Assembly (NCBI GenBank): GCA_963978545.1 | Contig: OZ021729.1 | Location: 15,031,501-15,095,500, forward strand | DNA from: Linyphia triangularis | Lineage: Eukaryota; Arthropoda; Arachnida; Araneae; Linyphiidae | DNA: 64,000 bases | Reading direction: 5' to 3' | In this document: one piece after another, positions 12,801-27,800 of the stretch | Layout of the letters: each line of letters starts with the position of its first letter | How positions within the stretch are numbered: the stretch's first letter is position 1 | Position numbers and translations under genes: made by a program | The notes under the pieces: model-generated | Told to the model about the DNA's origin: nothing | Databases searched by the model: none | What the model saw: the letters and a program-made list of their open reading frames with translations, nothing else

Positions 12801-15800
12801 TTTTTTGTGATACATGTACCGTTCCAACGCTCTTTAGAGTTTTTGCATGCGCTGAGCAGTTTGTGAAAGAAAAGAGTAGGTGTTGCCATTCGAAAATTTC
12901 GAGTTTCTATAACTATAACCGTAACCGTAAACTATTTTTTTTCCTGTCAAAAACCTCGACCGCATGGTTGGTTGGTAGGTTTTTATGGCACATGAGCCAA
13001 TATTGGCTATGCTGCGCCACTCGTCTGCTTGATCTAAACAGCATATTGTTGCGTGGCTGGGTTCGAAAGACTTGAAGCCAAAGCAGATCAAAACTTGCAG
13101 AAATGTATTCCGATATAACTCTTCGCAGATTCTTTTACAACTCCAGAACTTTCCGCTCTCATACACTCAATAGAGCTCCTTACACAACAATGGAGCACAA
13201 AACAGCAGTTAAAAACTAGATATACAACTGCTAAAATCAACGCAAAAGACAATGCAATACAGTTCACTTTCGGAACTCTCTGAATGGTCGCTGAGAGACA
13301 ACTAACTCAGTAACTCAACTAACTCTTATATAGGAAAGACTCCGGCCTTATATAGGAAAGTCAATCCTTCGCGAATCTTCTAGAGATAGAAATTTGGAGA
13401 ATTTTCCTGATCGCAGTCGAAGAGCCCCTATACAGGTACTTGGGGACCAAAAATGTCTCCAAATGGTTGCCAAGTTTGGTGACATTTGGCGACTTCTCGC
13501 CAAATGTGGCGACTAAAACTAATTGCCAAAATCGTCGCCAATTTGGCTCTATCTTGCCAACTTGGCGAGATTGCCATCAACCATAATGTTAAATGGCCCT
13601 CTCCTTGTAAAACTCTTGTTCCAGCATTATCTCTGTAAAACTCATTTTCAAGCATTAAGAAACGCATTGCAGGAAAGCGAAATAAAGACAAACTCAAGCA
13701 TTGCCTTATGCGAAATGTACATAAATTTTCCTTTCTTACATAATTAATACTACGAAATATTTACAAATATACAAAAATTCGTAACAACATATTTCAAGTT
13801 TCAATAACGTTCAGTAGAACCAGACTTAACGAGTTTCTGAATACCTTCAGATTAATTTTAACCACCCTCTATTTGTTGAATAATAGAAGTTCGTAATTAC
13901 CGCAGTTTATCTCGTCCGCGTTGTCTACGCAGTCCTTGACTCTGTCGCAGGTCCACGATACCGGAATACACTGTCCGTTGCCGCATCGAATTTGTGACTC
14001 CGTGTCGCAGGTGCTCGAGTGACAACCTGTCTCGTCACTGTTGTCTCTGCAGTCACTCTCGCCATCGCATCGCCACAGTTTAGAAATGCATTCTCCACTG
14101 CCGCACGAGAACTCGTCTTTCGAACAGCTTGTAGTAGGAACTGGAAAGGAAGACTGTCATTCCATACAATGAAACTCAGACCATGAAGCCTCTTCGTTTT
14201 AGGCGTCTTCTCACTTTAGGCACCTCGAAAATAGGCTATTTTCGCGATTTTTTTTCGAGGATTTTTGCAAACAATTATGGGATAAAATGGGTTCTATATA
14301 ATAAACACATCTTTCAAGTACAAGAAATTTTTTATTTTTTTATTTTTTTTGAACAATTATTATAATAAAACAGTAGCATCGAAAAACCCGTGTAGAAATG
14401 TAATGTTCGTGGCTTGTTGATGAAATTTCGGAAACTATCCGGCCGATTGTCATGAAATTCGAAGGACATATTCTTCATAGTTATGGCTATAGCGCATATC
14501 ATCAGATTTTTGAAATTTTGATTTGAAGTATTTTTTTTTTACAAAAAACTGCAAAAATACGCGTTTTTTTTTTTTTACTTTTTCGAAAAACGTGCGCCAT
14601 TTTGTTATTTTCGCGAATATCAAAAATCTGATGTTATGCGCTATAGCCATAACTATGAAGAATATGTCATTCAAATTTCATGACAATCGGCCGGATAGTT
14701 TCCGAAATTTCATCAACAAGCCACGAACATTACATTTCTACACGGGTTTTTCGATGCTACTGTTTTATTATAATAATTGTTCAAAAAAATAAAAAAACAA
14801 AATTTTCTTGTACTTGAAAGATGTGTTTATTATATAGGATCCAATTTATCCCATAATTGCTTGCAAAAATCCTCGAAAAAAAATCGCGAAAATAGCCTAT
14901 TTTCGAGGTGCCTAAAGTGAGAAGACGCCTTTATTTTTGTATTATATTAATACCAGATTATTCTTCCTGTTTAGGTGGTAAGGGGGTCCAGTACCGAAAT
15001 TTTTTCAAAAATCCCAATTTTTTTTTTCTGATTTTAAAAAATAGTTCATACATTCCTGAAATCGTCCAAACGGTATAGTGGTTAGCGTGCTAGCTTCTAG
15101 GCCGCGAGGTTGCGGGTTTGAGTCCCGTGTTAGGTATGGGTGTTTGTAAATGTATGTTGGCTTGTCTAATGACGAATGTTTCGGTGCATTATAGCCCTCG
15201 TGTTGCTGACGGCGCCAGATAATCTGAAAACAACCAACCATACATTCCTGAAGAGAATGATGTTTTTATCTTAATCCTCCGGTGATTAGAACGCCATAAA
15301 ATTACCTGTGATTTAAACATCACTAATGGGCGTAACACATTGAAGCGTCTGCTTAAAGTGCGATTTTCGAACATTAGTGTTTTTCACAGATGTTGCATAT
15401 TCAAATCGGTATATCTCTAGAACCATTAATAATTGGCTATTCAAATTTTTGGAGCATTTAATTTATATAGTTTTAAATATTTTATCTTCCCAGAATTTTA
15501 TTTGTTTAATTCTGTTTTAAAATATAACATTTAGCGTAAAAGATAACATAAAAAAAAAGCAAAAATTTCAATATTTTAACTTTGAGAATTTTTTTAATTT
15601 TTTTTAATTCACCTATCAAAATTCTGTGAAGACAAAATTTTCTTTATATAATTATGTATTACAGAAAGCTTTCACTTTGAAAAAAAATTATTTTTTCTTG
15701 ACTTATATCAAAATACGCAAGCATCAATTATTATGGATTTTTAATTTTTTTTAACACAATATTTAAAAAAAAAAATTCTCAAAGATATATAAATAGTATC

Positions 15801-18800
15801 TCATACTTAAAATACATTTTTGACATAAAAATGTACATAAATAAAGTTTTTTTTATTTTCGGTACCGGACCCCCTTAACGCATTAGCTTCCGATCACGTA
15901 TCTTGTTACTTCCCAGTAGTCTGTCCTAGTTAGACTGCACCCGATCAGAGTTTCCGTTCATGCTGAAATTAATAGTCCGAGAGGCGACTGCAATTTTTGG
16001 ACCCCATCGAACATTATTCTGAATTTTTTATAGAGATTACAGAAAAGTGAGTAGATTACGAATCCACTGATCTGCCGTGGCAAAAATGGCCGAAACTGAT
16101 CAAAAATCGACTTGGAATGAGTCAAATTAAAATCTGATTCCCAAATATGTCATAACTTGCCAAAAAGAGAACAAACTTTTTCGTCTGGCAACCCACTGCA
16201 TTTTGGTTGGTTGTTTTCAGATTATCTGGCATCGTCAGCAACACGAGGGCTATAATGCGCCGGAACTACCATCATTTGACAAACCAACATACATTTACAA
16301 ACACCCATGCCTTACACGGGACTTGAACCCGCAACCTCATGGTCTAGAAGCTAGCACGCTAACCACTATACTGTTTGGTCGGCCCCACTGCTCTTTGATT
16401 TTCAATGAGAAAAAGCGCAAACGATTTCTGATCTCTGGCTCGGAAAACTTATATCTTTTAAAAGTAAGCCAAATTGGCGACATCAGTTACGTCATCAGTG
16501 ACGTAATGTTTATTGCCAATTTGGCTCATTTGTGAAAGATGCAAGTAAGCCATAGCCACACATCCGAATCGTCTGCAACCTTTATAATTGAAATTAAAGA
16601 GTGAGGGTTACCAAAATAAAAAAAAAAAAAAAAAATAAAAAAAAAAAAAAAATGCTCATTATTTAGGAAGTTGTGACGCATTTGGCAATTGGATTTAGTT
16701 CAACTTATTAAAAGTCGATTTTTGACCAGTTTCGGCCATTTTTACCACGGCAGACCCAGTGGATTCGTAATCTACTCACTTTTCTCCAATTTCTATAAAA
16801 AATTCAGATTGATGTTCGATGGGGTCCAAAAATTGCAGTCGCCTCTCAGTCTATAAGGATTATCTAAAAGTATATCGCCAAAATCCCCATTTTGGCGAAG
16901 TTTTTTTTTTTTTTTTTTTTTTTGACAGTTTTGGCGGAACTATATTTTTTCGCTGGAAGGACTACAACGTATTCACTGATGTCAAGTAAAGGTGAATTTT
17001 AGTACAGTACTCAGTATGCAACATCGAACTTTGAAACTGGTATCTGCTTTAATCATTGCAATAAAAAAAAATTAAAAAAAAAATCTGATATTTCCGATCT
17101 GAGCACGTCTGAATATTAGTTTAATCTTTCTAGCTTCTAGTTTATACATTGAGACACGTGGGTACAAGTAAAACAGTACAAGTACGGCAATTAAAATTAC
17201 ATACAAGCACGATATTTGTGTTGAACTTATTGGGCAATGGTTCATCAATTTTATTCTCGGTAATATCGATTGCAAAACTGAAGGAAGTTATTTTATAGTT
17301 GTTGATATATATAAGAGTTTTACGAAAATGACACAGGTTTATAGCATTAAAAGAATATCACTTAAAGATTTGAAGTTTATATTTACAGCAACCATCTTCG
17401 TCCGAGTTGTCTCCACAGTCGTCTCTCTTGTCACACTTCCAGGATGACAGAATACATCGGCCATTTTTGCAGCTGAAGTCATTGTAAGGACATCTGTTCG
17501 GTACCTCTGGAAAGTAGATATGACTAACAATTCATCTCTGAACCCAAAAATGAGTTAACAACAAAATTTCGACATCAGTCTAGTACAACCTATTATATTC
17601 CGCTGAGGATATTTTTATAAATAGAAATTTATGACATGAATAACAATTTTAGCTTTCACAACTTAACCTATTGCCACACTGGATAGATAGAAGAGCTCGT
17701 TTCTATCCAGTGACGTGAGTCGGAACAACTGGAAGCTTAAATCAGAGCTCCCAGCATTCCCGACTCAACAATAGCGAAAACACTAGCTTCTTGCCGTTCG
17801 GAAATACCCAGAGTTGCATTCACAACAGCTCAATTCCAAATCATCCCCAGATTGAACTAGACTGACCCCAATTCTCTCGCGAGCTTTTTATAGGTTGACG
17901 ACATTCTCCAAAATTCTAAAAATATCTAGATAAACCTAACCATTGCCAATACTTTAAAGCTTATATTTCCGATGCTATTTACAATATTTACTTTATCCTT
18001 TGCGGTCGCGAGGTGCTTAACGGGATATGATACGACAACTCGAGAGGTGCCTCTCGCTCATCACTAGGTTTAGTGTGAAAATTCGATGCAAGGCAATGGC
18101 TGTTTATGTTTAGTCCTTATGAAGCGGGTTCGCAACCACGAACCGAACCAAAAATGCTGCGAAACGTCTCGAGTTGCAGGTTCATCCCCGCAAAGAAGGC
18201 CTTGAGTGTAAAGGGTTAAAAAGCTACAATTAACCCTTTGCACTCGTAATTAAGCTTTAGAAAGTTAGCAAATAACTCGGAATTTTTTTTTTTCGTGTTC
18301 AATCAAGATGATATTTTTTATGGAAATGTGTTCCAATTTAACTAGAAGGTTTACCATCCTTAAAACAAAAATTTTAAAATGTAGCGCCTGAATACACCCC
18401 TTTACCTAGGAGGGGAACGTCGCCACATAATATTTTATTTTTCAACGTGCCAAAATAATTTATTGAAACTACTAAGAATACTTAAGTATATATGTTAAAG
18501 TTTTATAGTGATTATGAAGAACTAACTTTTCCAATTCAACTTTTTGAAAAATACAGGTTTTCCTGAAGTTTTTTCTTGAATTGGAACAAGAAATCAAATC
18601 AAAATATGGTAAAATTACCAAAATATAGAAGAAAAAAAAAAAAAAAAACATTTCAGTGGCGTTTTGTGTCAAAAGAGAATGTGAGAAGTGTTGGTTCACG
18701 ACGCACACTGGGGTATTTGCCTCTAAAAGATGGCCAAAAGTCGATTTTTCAAAATTCCTCCTAGACACTTGAATTTTTGCACATATGTACTTTATTAAAT

Positions 18801-21800
18801 GTAGAACCTTACTCCGTATCAATTTTACTTAATCTGAGATCCCAAATGTCTTATCGATTAACCGAAAGTTAACGTTTGCACGAAGTGTGTATTTCTCTTT
18901 TCTATCATCAATGCAAGCACAATATTTTAACAAGATAAATTTTAAACTTTTTGTTTCAATTTTAATTTCAATACGATATATGTGTCTCCTTAAGGTCTAT
19001 AATTAAAGATTTTACTGCTTAAAATTTAAATTTATCTAAATTTAATGTGCAAATTAAATTTTGTTCAGTCAGCAAAACTCAGCTAATTTTTCTTGCAATA
19101 TTTTATTTTCCCGAGTGTTTTTGTTGTACGATTGAGTCTTATTGAGCAATGATTTTTATACCATTTTAAAGACCACATATTCTAGTTCCTTATACCTTAA
19201 AAACATTTTGCGGATTTTTGCGGATGCGGATATTACAAGCGTTGATGTAGATGACGTCATTTTGACGTACTCGCAGAAACTTCACTTATGTTTCCAATTT
19301 ATCATAATTTATGATAATTTATAATATAAATTAAGTATGCCATTTGAATAATACCATATAAAATAGTAAAATAACTAATTTGATGAAAAAGTTTAAATAT
19401 ACTGAATATTTTAGATAGTTTTTTGTTTACCACTGAAAAGCCTGCAAGGAAAGTTAAGATAGTAATGAAATTAAGCTCATAATGAGAATCAAATGATACA
19501 TTTAAAGTAAGTTCACTTATAAAGAGTTTGAATTCTTAAAAAGATAAGTAAGAAAAAAATGTATTGGTAAAAATTGATTTTTACCCTTCTCCTCTGAGAA
19601 CACCGTTGAAGATGCTTTGACTGAATAAATATGCAGGGTCAATTAGATCTCGCAAATACACTTATACTTAATTATTTGCAGAAAATTATAGAAACAATTT
19701 TATGAGAGAAAGTCATTAGAATTACTAACAAAATGTAGTTATGACAGATCCCAATCAACGAAATACAAAAAAACCAGTTCAAAATTCTAAAGAGCAGACG
19801 TCAATATTTTTCAAAGTTCTCTGGCGGCTTTACGATTTCTTTGGAGAAAAACTGAGAAAAAAGTCATTTTTAAAAACCTCACAACTCATCGCCTCGGTAT
19901 TTTCGAACAATCAGATTACAATTCACTAAGGGTACCATAAATATAATAAAACGCGAGGTAGATCACATCCAAACAAAAATTAGTTAACTCAAAAACACAA
20001 AAGATGAGGGAGGTGTAGAAGTTAAACATCTTTTGCTATCGTTGATTCCATGTTGTTACTAACACAAAACCAATCATAAAGTGTTACATATGCAGTGCAA
20101 CATCCAAAAACTAAAACTATTTAACAAAAACACATGAGATTGATAAAAAGGCCCTTCAATTCAGATGATCTATTTTGCATTGGCGTATTCGCTTGTTTTA
20201 TAGCATACCCCCTTTAACGCGCAAACTGGCCAGTTAAAAGTAGCACCTTCGAACACTAGAAAATAAAAATAGAGTTACGAAAAAAAGAGAGAAAAAACTT
20301 AAATAATCTAAGAGTTCGGAAGCAAACTTGGTTTTCATTATTGAAGTACCAAAACCCAGATTTAGAAAAAGTAATGAATACAATACAAGTAGAAGATTTT
20401 CTAACGATATGGTCTGGCTGCTGAAACCACGAGATATAATGTCATCTTGATTCCCTGATTGAAGATAGTTTTAGAAATATTATCTAGTAGTTATGGAACT
20501 GATACGAAGAAATTTTCTAACAACACTATGGATACACCCAAACTCTATGTACAGTCATACCCTCGGCATCCTATGACTCTAACATTGCATAAAACGCTGT
20601 TATATGATCTCATAGCTGTAAAAAATGCCTTATTGCTGATTGGGAGGCTAAAATAAAAAATTGTGAGGTAAGGAATCACATTTAAGGTATATTACTTAAA
20701 ATAGTTTTAAAAAAATTCGAGAAAATAATGGAATACAGATGTGCGGTATAGACTACTATTGAGCTCTGATCCGCTCATAATAAATATGATATGTATTATA
20801 CCCTAAAAAGAGTAAAGTCTTTCATAAGAATACACTGGCTACCAAAACCAAATAAAGCCAGACTAGAATCTGAATAAAATCTTCAAATAAATCATCAGAT
20901 GAGCCAAGATAAGCTATTTGGTGTAAAACTAGCAATATTAAAATATCAAATAATTATGGGATTAATAATGAATTCAATGAACATTTTGAAAATGCAATGA
21001 TATATATTTTTTTTAATTGAACATATATAGCGATAAATCATAAATTAATGATAAGTCAAGTAAAGAATGGTTTAGCATAAAATTACTCATTAATATTATC
21101 CAATGATAATGATATTCGTATTAAGAAAAGAAAAAAAAAAAAAAAGAAAAAAAAAACGTATATTTTTAATTAAAGTAATTTTTTTTTTTTAATCTAAAGA
21201 AGAAAATTTACTATTTTATTCAATAAATTGAAGAATTATCGAATTTAAACACTATTCTAGCGCGAAAATAGTTTTGGCCAACTTTTCGATGCAAATACCC
21301 CAGTGAGCGACGGTCCGAGCACTTTCCTGCACCACTTGAAATGAGCGATAAGGAGAGTTTGTCGATGGTTGGGTTTGTTGAAATTTACTTGCGCAAGGGC
21401 AACACTAGGGCTGAGCAGCTGGTAGCCGTCCAGAATGGTTCGGTGTGCAAAAGATAAAAAAATCTAAGAAATGTAATAATATGAACAAACTATACAAACA
21501 ATATATAGGGTCGGAACGTAATGCCAGCGCCTCCATCAAAGCAAATCAACATAACCAAAACATTTCTGTTCGAAGTACTTCTAAATGCTATCCCAGTTTA
21601 CCCAATACAGATGCGATGTCCCCTGTTACGGGGACATACGAGCGCGATGGTAAAACGAGTGATGTCCCCTATACGGGGACATACGAGTGAAAAGGGTTAA
21701 AACTGATTTCAAAACTAAAGCAGAATTGGAATTTACCAAATATTTGCATTACATACAAATTCTCGTTCGTAGCAGTAATGTTGATGATAAAGATGCAAAT

Positions 21801-24800
21801 ACGATTTGTTCATACCTTCAACACAAATTTCGTCTGATCCATGTTCGCAGTCATTGACGTCATCACACACTAATCCACGCGGGATGCACTTATTTTCCTC
21901 AGTGCATTTAAACTCTTCAGCAGTGCAACCATTTTCTGAAATTTAAGATTTTTTTACGAATTTTTGTATATTTGTAAATATTTTGTAGTATTAATTATGT
22001 AAAAAGGAAAATTTATGTACATTTCGTATAAGGCAGTGCAAGAGTTTGTTTTTCTGCAATGTGTCTGTTAATGCTTGATAACGAGTTTTACAGAGGTAAT
22101 GCTGGGAAGCGAGTTTTACAAAGAGAAGGCCATTTAATATTATGGTAATGGAAATCTCGCCAAAATGGCGAGATAGAGCCAAGTTGGCGATGGTTTTGGC
22201 GACTAATTTTTGTCGCCAAATTTGGCAAGAAATCGCCAAATGTCGCCAAACTTGGCGACCATTTGGCGACATTTTTGGTCCCCATGTACATGGTATAGGA
22301 CTTTTCGACTATGATCTGGAAAGTCCTCCAAATTTCTATCTCTAGAAGATTCACGAAGTATTGACTTCCTATATAAGACTGACTGAGTGGAGTTACTGAG
22401 TTAGTTGTCTCTCAGCGAGCATTCAGAGAATTCCAAAAGTGAACTGTATTGCATTGTCTTTTGCAGCGATTTTAGCAGTTGTGTTGCCAAGTTTTTAACT
22501 GCTGTTTTGTGCTCTATTGTTTTGTATTTTAGAGCTGTATTGAGTCTACTAGAACGAGAAGTTCTGGAGTTGTAAGAGAAGCTGCGAAGAGTTATATCGG
22601 AATAAATTTCTGCAAGTTTTGATCTGCTTTGGCTTCAAATCCTTCGAAACCATCCACGCAACAATATTCTTATGCAAAAAGGTGATACTCGCAATTTTAT
22701 ACTTAATCAAATATTCTTTCGACTTACTAGTGCATGTGATGTCATCCGTCGACAGAACCATACCAGTTGGACAAGCACAAGATCTTCCTCCAGGTGAAGG
22801 TAGGCACTGATGACTGCAGCCCCCGTTCTTCACACTGCAACCAAGGTTAACTGCAAAGTAAAGTGGAAGGTGAAATTCAGCATTTGGTTCTGAGCCTCAG
22901 AACATTGAAATGTTGACAGAATTGGATAACATTTCATAGACTGAGAGGCGACTGCAATTTTTGGACCCCATCGAACATCATTTTGAATTTTTTATAGAAA
23001 TTAGAGAACAGTGAGTAGATTACGAATCCACTGGTCTGCCTTGGTAAAAATGGCCGAAACAGGTCAAAAATCGACTTTTAATAAGTTGAAATTAATCCAA
23101 TCGCCAAATGCGTCATAACTTGCCAAATAATGAGCATTTTTTTTTTTTTTTCTTAATTTGGTAACCCTCACTCTTTAATTTTCAATTAAGAAGGTTGCAG
23201 ACGATTCAAATATCTGGTGACGGTCTACTTGCATCTATTAAAAGGACGTCAAGTTGGCAATAAACATTACGTCACTGATGACTTAACTAATGTCGCCAAT
23301 TTGGCTTACTTTTAAAAGATACACATTTTCCAAGCCAGAAATCAAAAATCGTTTGCGCTTTTTCTGATTGAAATTCAAAATGCAGTAGGTTGCCAGACGA
23401 AAAAGTTTGTTCTCTTTTTGGCAAGTTATGACATATTTGGCAATCGGATTTAGTTCAACTCATTCCAAATCAATTTTTGATCAGTTTCGGCCATTTTTGC
23501 CACGGCAGACCAGTGGATTCGTAATCAACTCACTTTTCTCCAATTTCTATAAAAAAATTCAGAATGATGTTTAATGGGGTCCAAAAATTACAGTCGCCTC
23601 TCGGACTATCAGGCAGTGAAAAAACTCAATATTTCTCCCATTGGACTTAAAAATTCGACGGAAAAAAAGAAAAGAAAAAAAAAAAAGAATTGTCCACACA
23701 ACATGATATTTTTCGGCTTGTTCAAATGCATTTTTGTTCTCAACCTCTCAACGTAATTGTTAAAAAATGTACATTCAGAATCGAACTCAACCGTAGCTAG
23801 TTGTATGAAAATTACATTGCATTATTATTTGGAATAAAAACCTGGCCTAGGAAATGTGTTTTCAAACAAAACAATGTTAACCTTTAACTGCTGTGGTTAG
23901 GGGGGTTTGATAATTTTTGCGCAAATGCAACAAGTGGTTCATACTGCGCCAAACAAATTGGTGAACATCAGATTAAAATTTAAGAAACAAAGTATTGAAA
24001 AAATTAATATAAAAGTCAAATATGAAATATTTTAGGGGATGGAAGCAATCCACAAAAAAATGACTTGCCGTCTGTCAGACCGCATACAGTATTTAAAGGT
24101 TAAACAAAAAATATTAATAAAGATGATTTTGCTTTACTGTTATACTCAAATTTATTGTAAGTTATGGCAGTTAAAGAAGGAAAAAAAAAAAACAGCTATG
24201 CATTTCAAAGTATAGAGGTATATAGTTTTATCTGTTTTGTACTTGGTGTACGTTGTTGTGGCAATTAAAGTTTAGTTGGTTGGTTGTATTCAGATTATCT
24301 GGCGCCGTCAGCAACACGAGGGCTATAATGCGCCGAAACATTCGTCATAAGACAAGCCAACATACATTTACAAACACCCATGCCTAACACGGGATTCGAA
24401 CCCGCAACCTCGCGGTCTAGAAGCCAGCACGCTAACCACTATACCGTTTGGTCGGCAAATTAAAGTTTAGATTTTACAACATATACGAAAATAATGAAAA
24501 TGCAGCATCTCTGTTAAAAATATTAAAAAATTACCCAATTAAATTACAAAGGCTATCAACGATATTAAATAAAAAAAGGAAGGCAAATCGTAAAAAAAAT
24601 CTATTTTGTGGACTTGATAGACAATCCTGAACTTGTTTGGCAGACCAAACGGTATAGTGGTTAGCGTGCTAGCTTCTAGACCGCGAGGTTGCGGGATCGA
24701 GTCCCGTGTAAGGCATGGGTGTTTGCAAATGTATGTTGGCTTGCCAAATGACGAATGTTTCGGCGCTTTATAGCCCTCGTGTTGCTGACGGCGCCAGATA

Positions 24801-27800
24801 ATACAAATACAACCAACCTGAACTTGTTTGGTTCAAAACTAATATTTAGTAAAATTAATATGATATTATATCGATAGATTTTGGTTTTTTCCATAACGGA
24901 ACATGTCCATAAGAGATTTACCAAACGGTATAGTGGTTAGCGTGCTAGCTTCTAGACCACGAGGATGCGGGTTCGAGTCCCGTGTAAGGCATGGGTGTTT
25001 GCAAATGTATGTTGGCTTGCCAAATGACGAATGTTTCGGCGCATTATAGCCCTCGTGTTGCTGACGGCGCCAGATAATACGAATACAACCAACCTGAACT
25101 TGTTTGGTTCAAAACTAATATTTAGTAAAATTAATATGATATTATATCGATAGATTTTGGTTTTTTCCATAACAGAACATGTCCATAAGAGATTTACCAA
25201 ACGGTATAGTGGTTAGCGTGCTAGCTTCTAGACCACGAGGATGCATGTTCGAGTCCCGTGTAAGGCATGGGTGTTTGCAAATGTATGTTGGCTTGCCAAA
25301 TGACGAATGTTTCGGCGCACTATAGCCCTCGTGTTACTGATGGTGCCAGATAATCTGAAAACAACCAACCAACCATAAGAGATTTATTCAAAATCGGACT
25401 TGTCCAAAGAAAACACACACATAAAACAAACAAATTACTATTTTTTTTTTTTTTTACTCATACCTTTAGGAAACGGGGCAAGTGAGTATAAATATTACTT
25501 CGGTTACGGGGAATTCACTGCGATTTCACTCCCCCTTTAAACGAAGTCTGACACGCCCTTCAAGCAGGTAACTTAATTTGTTCCTTTCAAGCCCAAGCGA
25601 CCCCCTACTAGAGTTTACAGGGTTACCGTTTTTTTCTAGAAGTGTTGCAAGATTGGAAATTATTTCGTTTGTGCGGAATAAAATATACCCACAAAAATTT
25701 GAATTTAAATTACTGGTTGAAAAAATTTCGAGGATATCAATTAGAATATATATATTTCTGCATATTTTCTGTAAATTATCTATTATCTGAATATTTTATT
25801 AATATTTGACTGTAAACATGTTTATTTTATTGCAACCTAACTGAAAAGCTCCAAATGCTATACATTTTGACTTCGATACCTTTCGTTAGTATATCAATGT
25901 ATTTAATTTTCACTGAGAAAGAATAGTATTAAATTTTAAAATTTCCAATTCTTGACCAAATTGAACTATGTTATTTTTTTCTAGAAAATTATACATTGGA
26001 AATATTTAATGACAAAAGAAAAAAAAAGAGCTCTAATATACTTTAAGAATATCAAAATAAAATACAAGTTGTATAATTTTTAAAAATAATTATCAGATTT
26101 TTTGCAATGCAATTAATCGAAATTTATGTCAATTATATACCACTAGAAAGACAAATTTAAGTAACATAAATGAACTCAAAACTTAATTTGTTAAGTTAAT
26201 TATTTAAAACTTAAATTATTAAATTAAAATTAATATCTTTAGAAAGTTTGCAATTTAACTAATTAGGTCCATGAGATTGTAATTTTGATTGTTATTATTT
26301 CAAATAATGATTTCTTTTTAGTTTATTTTATTTATTCAATAACATTTCTTAAATTTTTAATGTAAATACAAGTAACCCTAAAACGCTCTGTATATTATTG
26401 AGACCATATCTCGTTTAATATATTACATTGAAAATAATTTCCAATGTCACTTAATGATATATCAATGCGTGACAATGGAAATTATTTCCAACTTTCTTTT
26501 CTCATTATCTACTGCATTGAAAGAAAAAAGCATAATATAATTCGTTTTATTCTTAAATGATAGCAGACTATCAGTTGACAGAAGTTGTATATTTTGTTTA
26601 TGGTAGCATGTACTTTTTTTATTAAATTTATTTTCAATTCAAAAATATGTCAAAAGACTTCACTTTGTATTCAATGAAAATTTAACATTTTTATCCAAAT
26701 AAATTAACATAGTAGCTTGTAAAATATAGCTTTACAGCCATCAATATGTCGATTTCTTTTTGCGTCAGAATTTTCCTTCTAAAAGCCATAATTGTAAGTT
26801 GATAATCACTTTAAGCAAAATCTTTTATAGCATGAATTCTTTGGACTCGATATGGTTCGATACATTTCAAGTTCGTTGCAAAGTTTGCTTGGCATTCACA
26901 TTTCAACAATAGACTCGTCCATTCTAGTCCATTCCAGTCAGAACTTTCTAAGGAGCTTTTTGTCAGAGGACCGAAAGTGTGCCCAGATGTCATCGTAGAA
27001 TTGTTAATGATGTGATAGACACAGGGGACCTGAAACCAGCTTCTAAGTTTTGGAGAGATACACTGACAAGCATTACCTAATTACTATATTTTGGATCCCA
27101 AGAACTAGATTTCAAAACAGAACATTTCGAGTTGAAAGTAAAATAGCTAATAAAATTCGGTTTTATGCAAAATGTATCCTTGCTGCCTATTAATGGTGTT
27201 GCGCTTTCCTAATATTTGCTTAAAACTTTTCAAATATACATTCAAATAAATTTTTCTTATTTTATAGTTTTCCTTAAAACAACAAGCTTAGCCAAGCTCA
27301 TTTCTTTTAAAAAATGTTCAAGAGGAATTCCAACAAGAGATATTTGCTCTTTCAATTGAAGGATTAAAATTTTGTTATTTCAAAACTGGCTTACATTTTT
27401 AATTACCTTAATTTTAGTTAAAAGAAAAATTGTCTGTTTAACTGAGAAACAAACCCATAATTTATTGATTATTATTAATTTGCTCACCATGTCTTCTATA
27501 TAAATCCACGTAAGCAAAAATTTTAGAAATAAATTAATTTTAGAAGATAAAATAGTTTATTGATTATACATATGAGATAATGCTAATTTCAATTTAAATT
27601 AAGACTTTATTATCTAGGATATCAAGATAATAATCTATAATTCAAAGACAGTATTTATACAATGCAATGTTTCCCGGAAAAAAATTAATAAAGCTAAACA
27701 ATTTAAAAATAATATGAAAGCAAAAGCCCAACCAAAAAATTTCTTTGAGAGAGGTTTTTAATGAAGCACTAAGTTTGCCTCGGTATTTCTGCATAAAAAG

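Noticed and set aside
12323..12889. 188-codon frame on the minus strand
   Set aside because: Lies across a foldback element; its two halves are mirror translations of the inverted arms.
14450..14792. Overlapping frames of 74 and 89 codons on both strands
   Set aside because: Mirror-image readings of the palindrome arms; composition is A/T-run driven.
26811..26993. Possible missing receptor exon in intron 2
   Set aside because: Only two cysteines, no LDLa, EGF or YWTD pattern and no consensus splice borders in phase 1.
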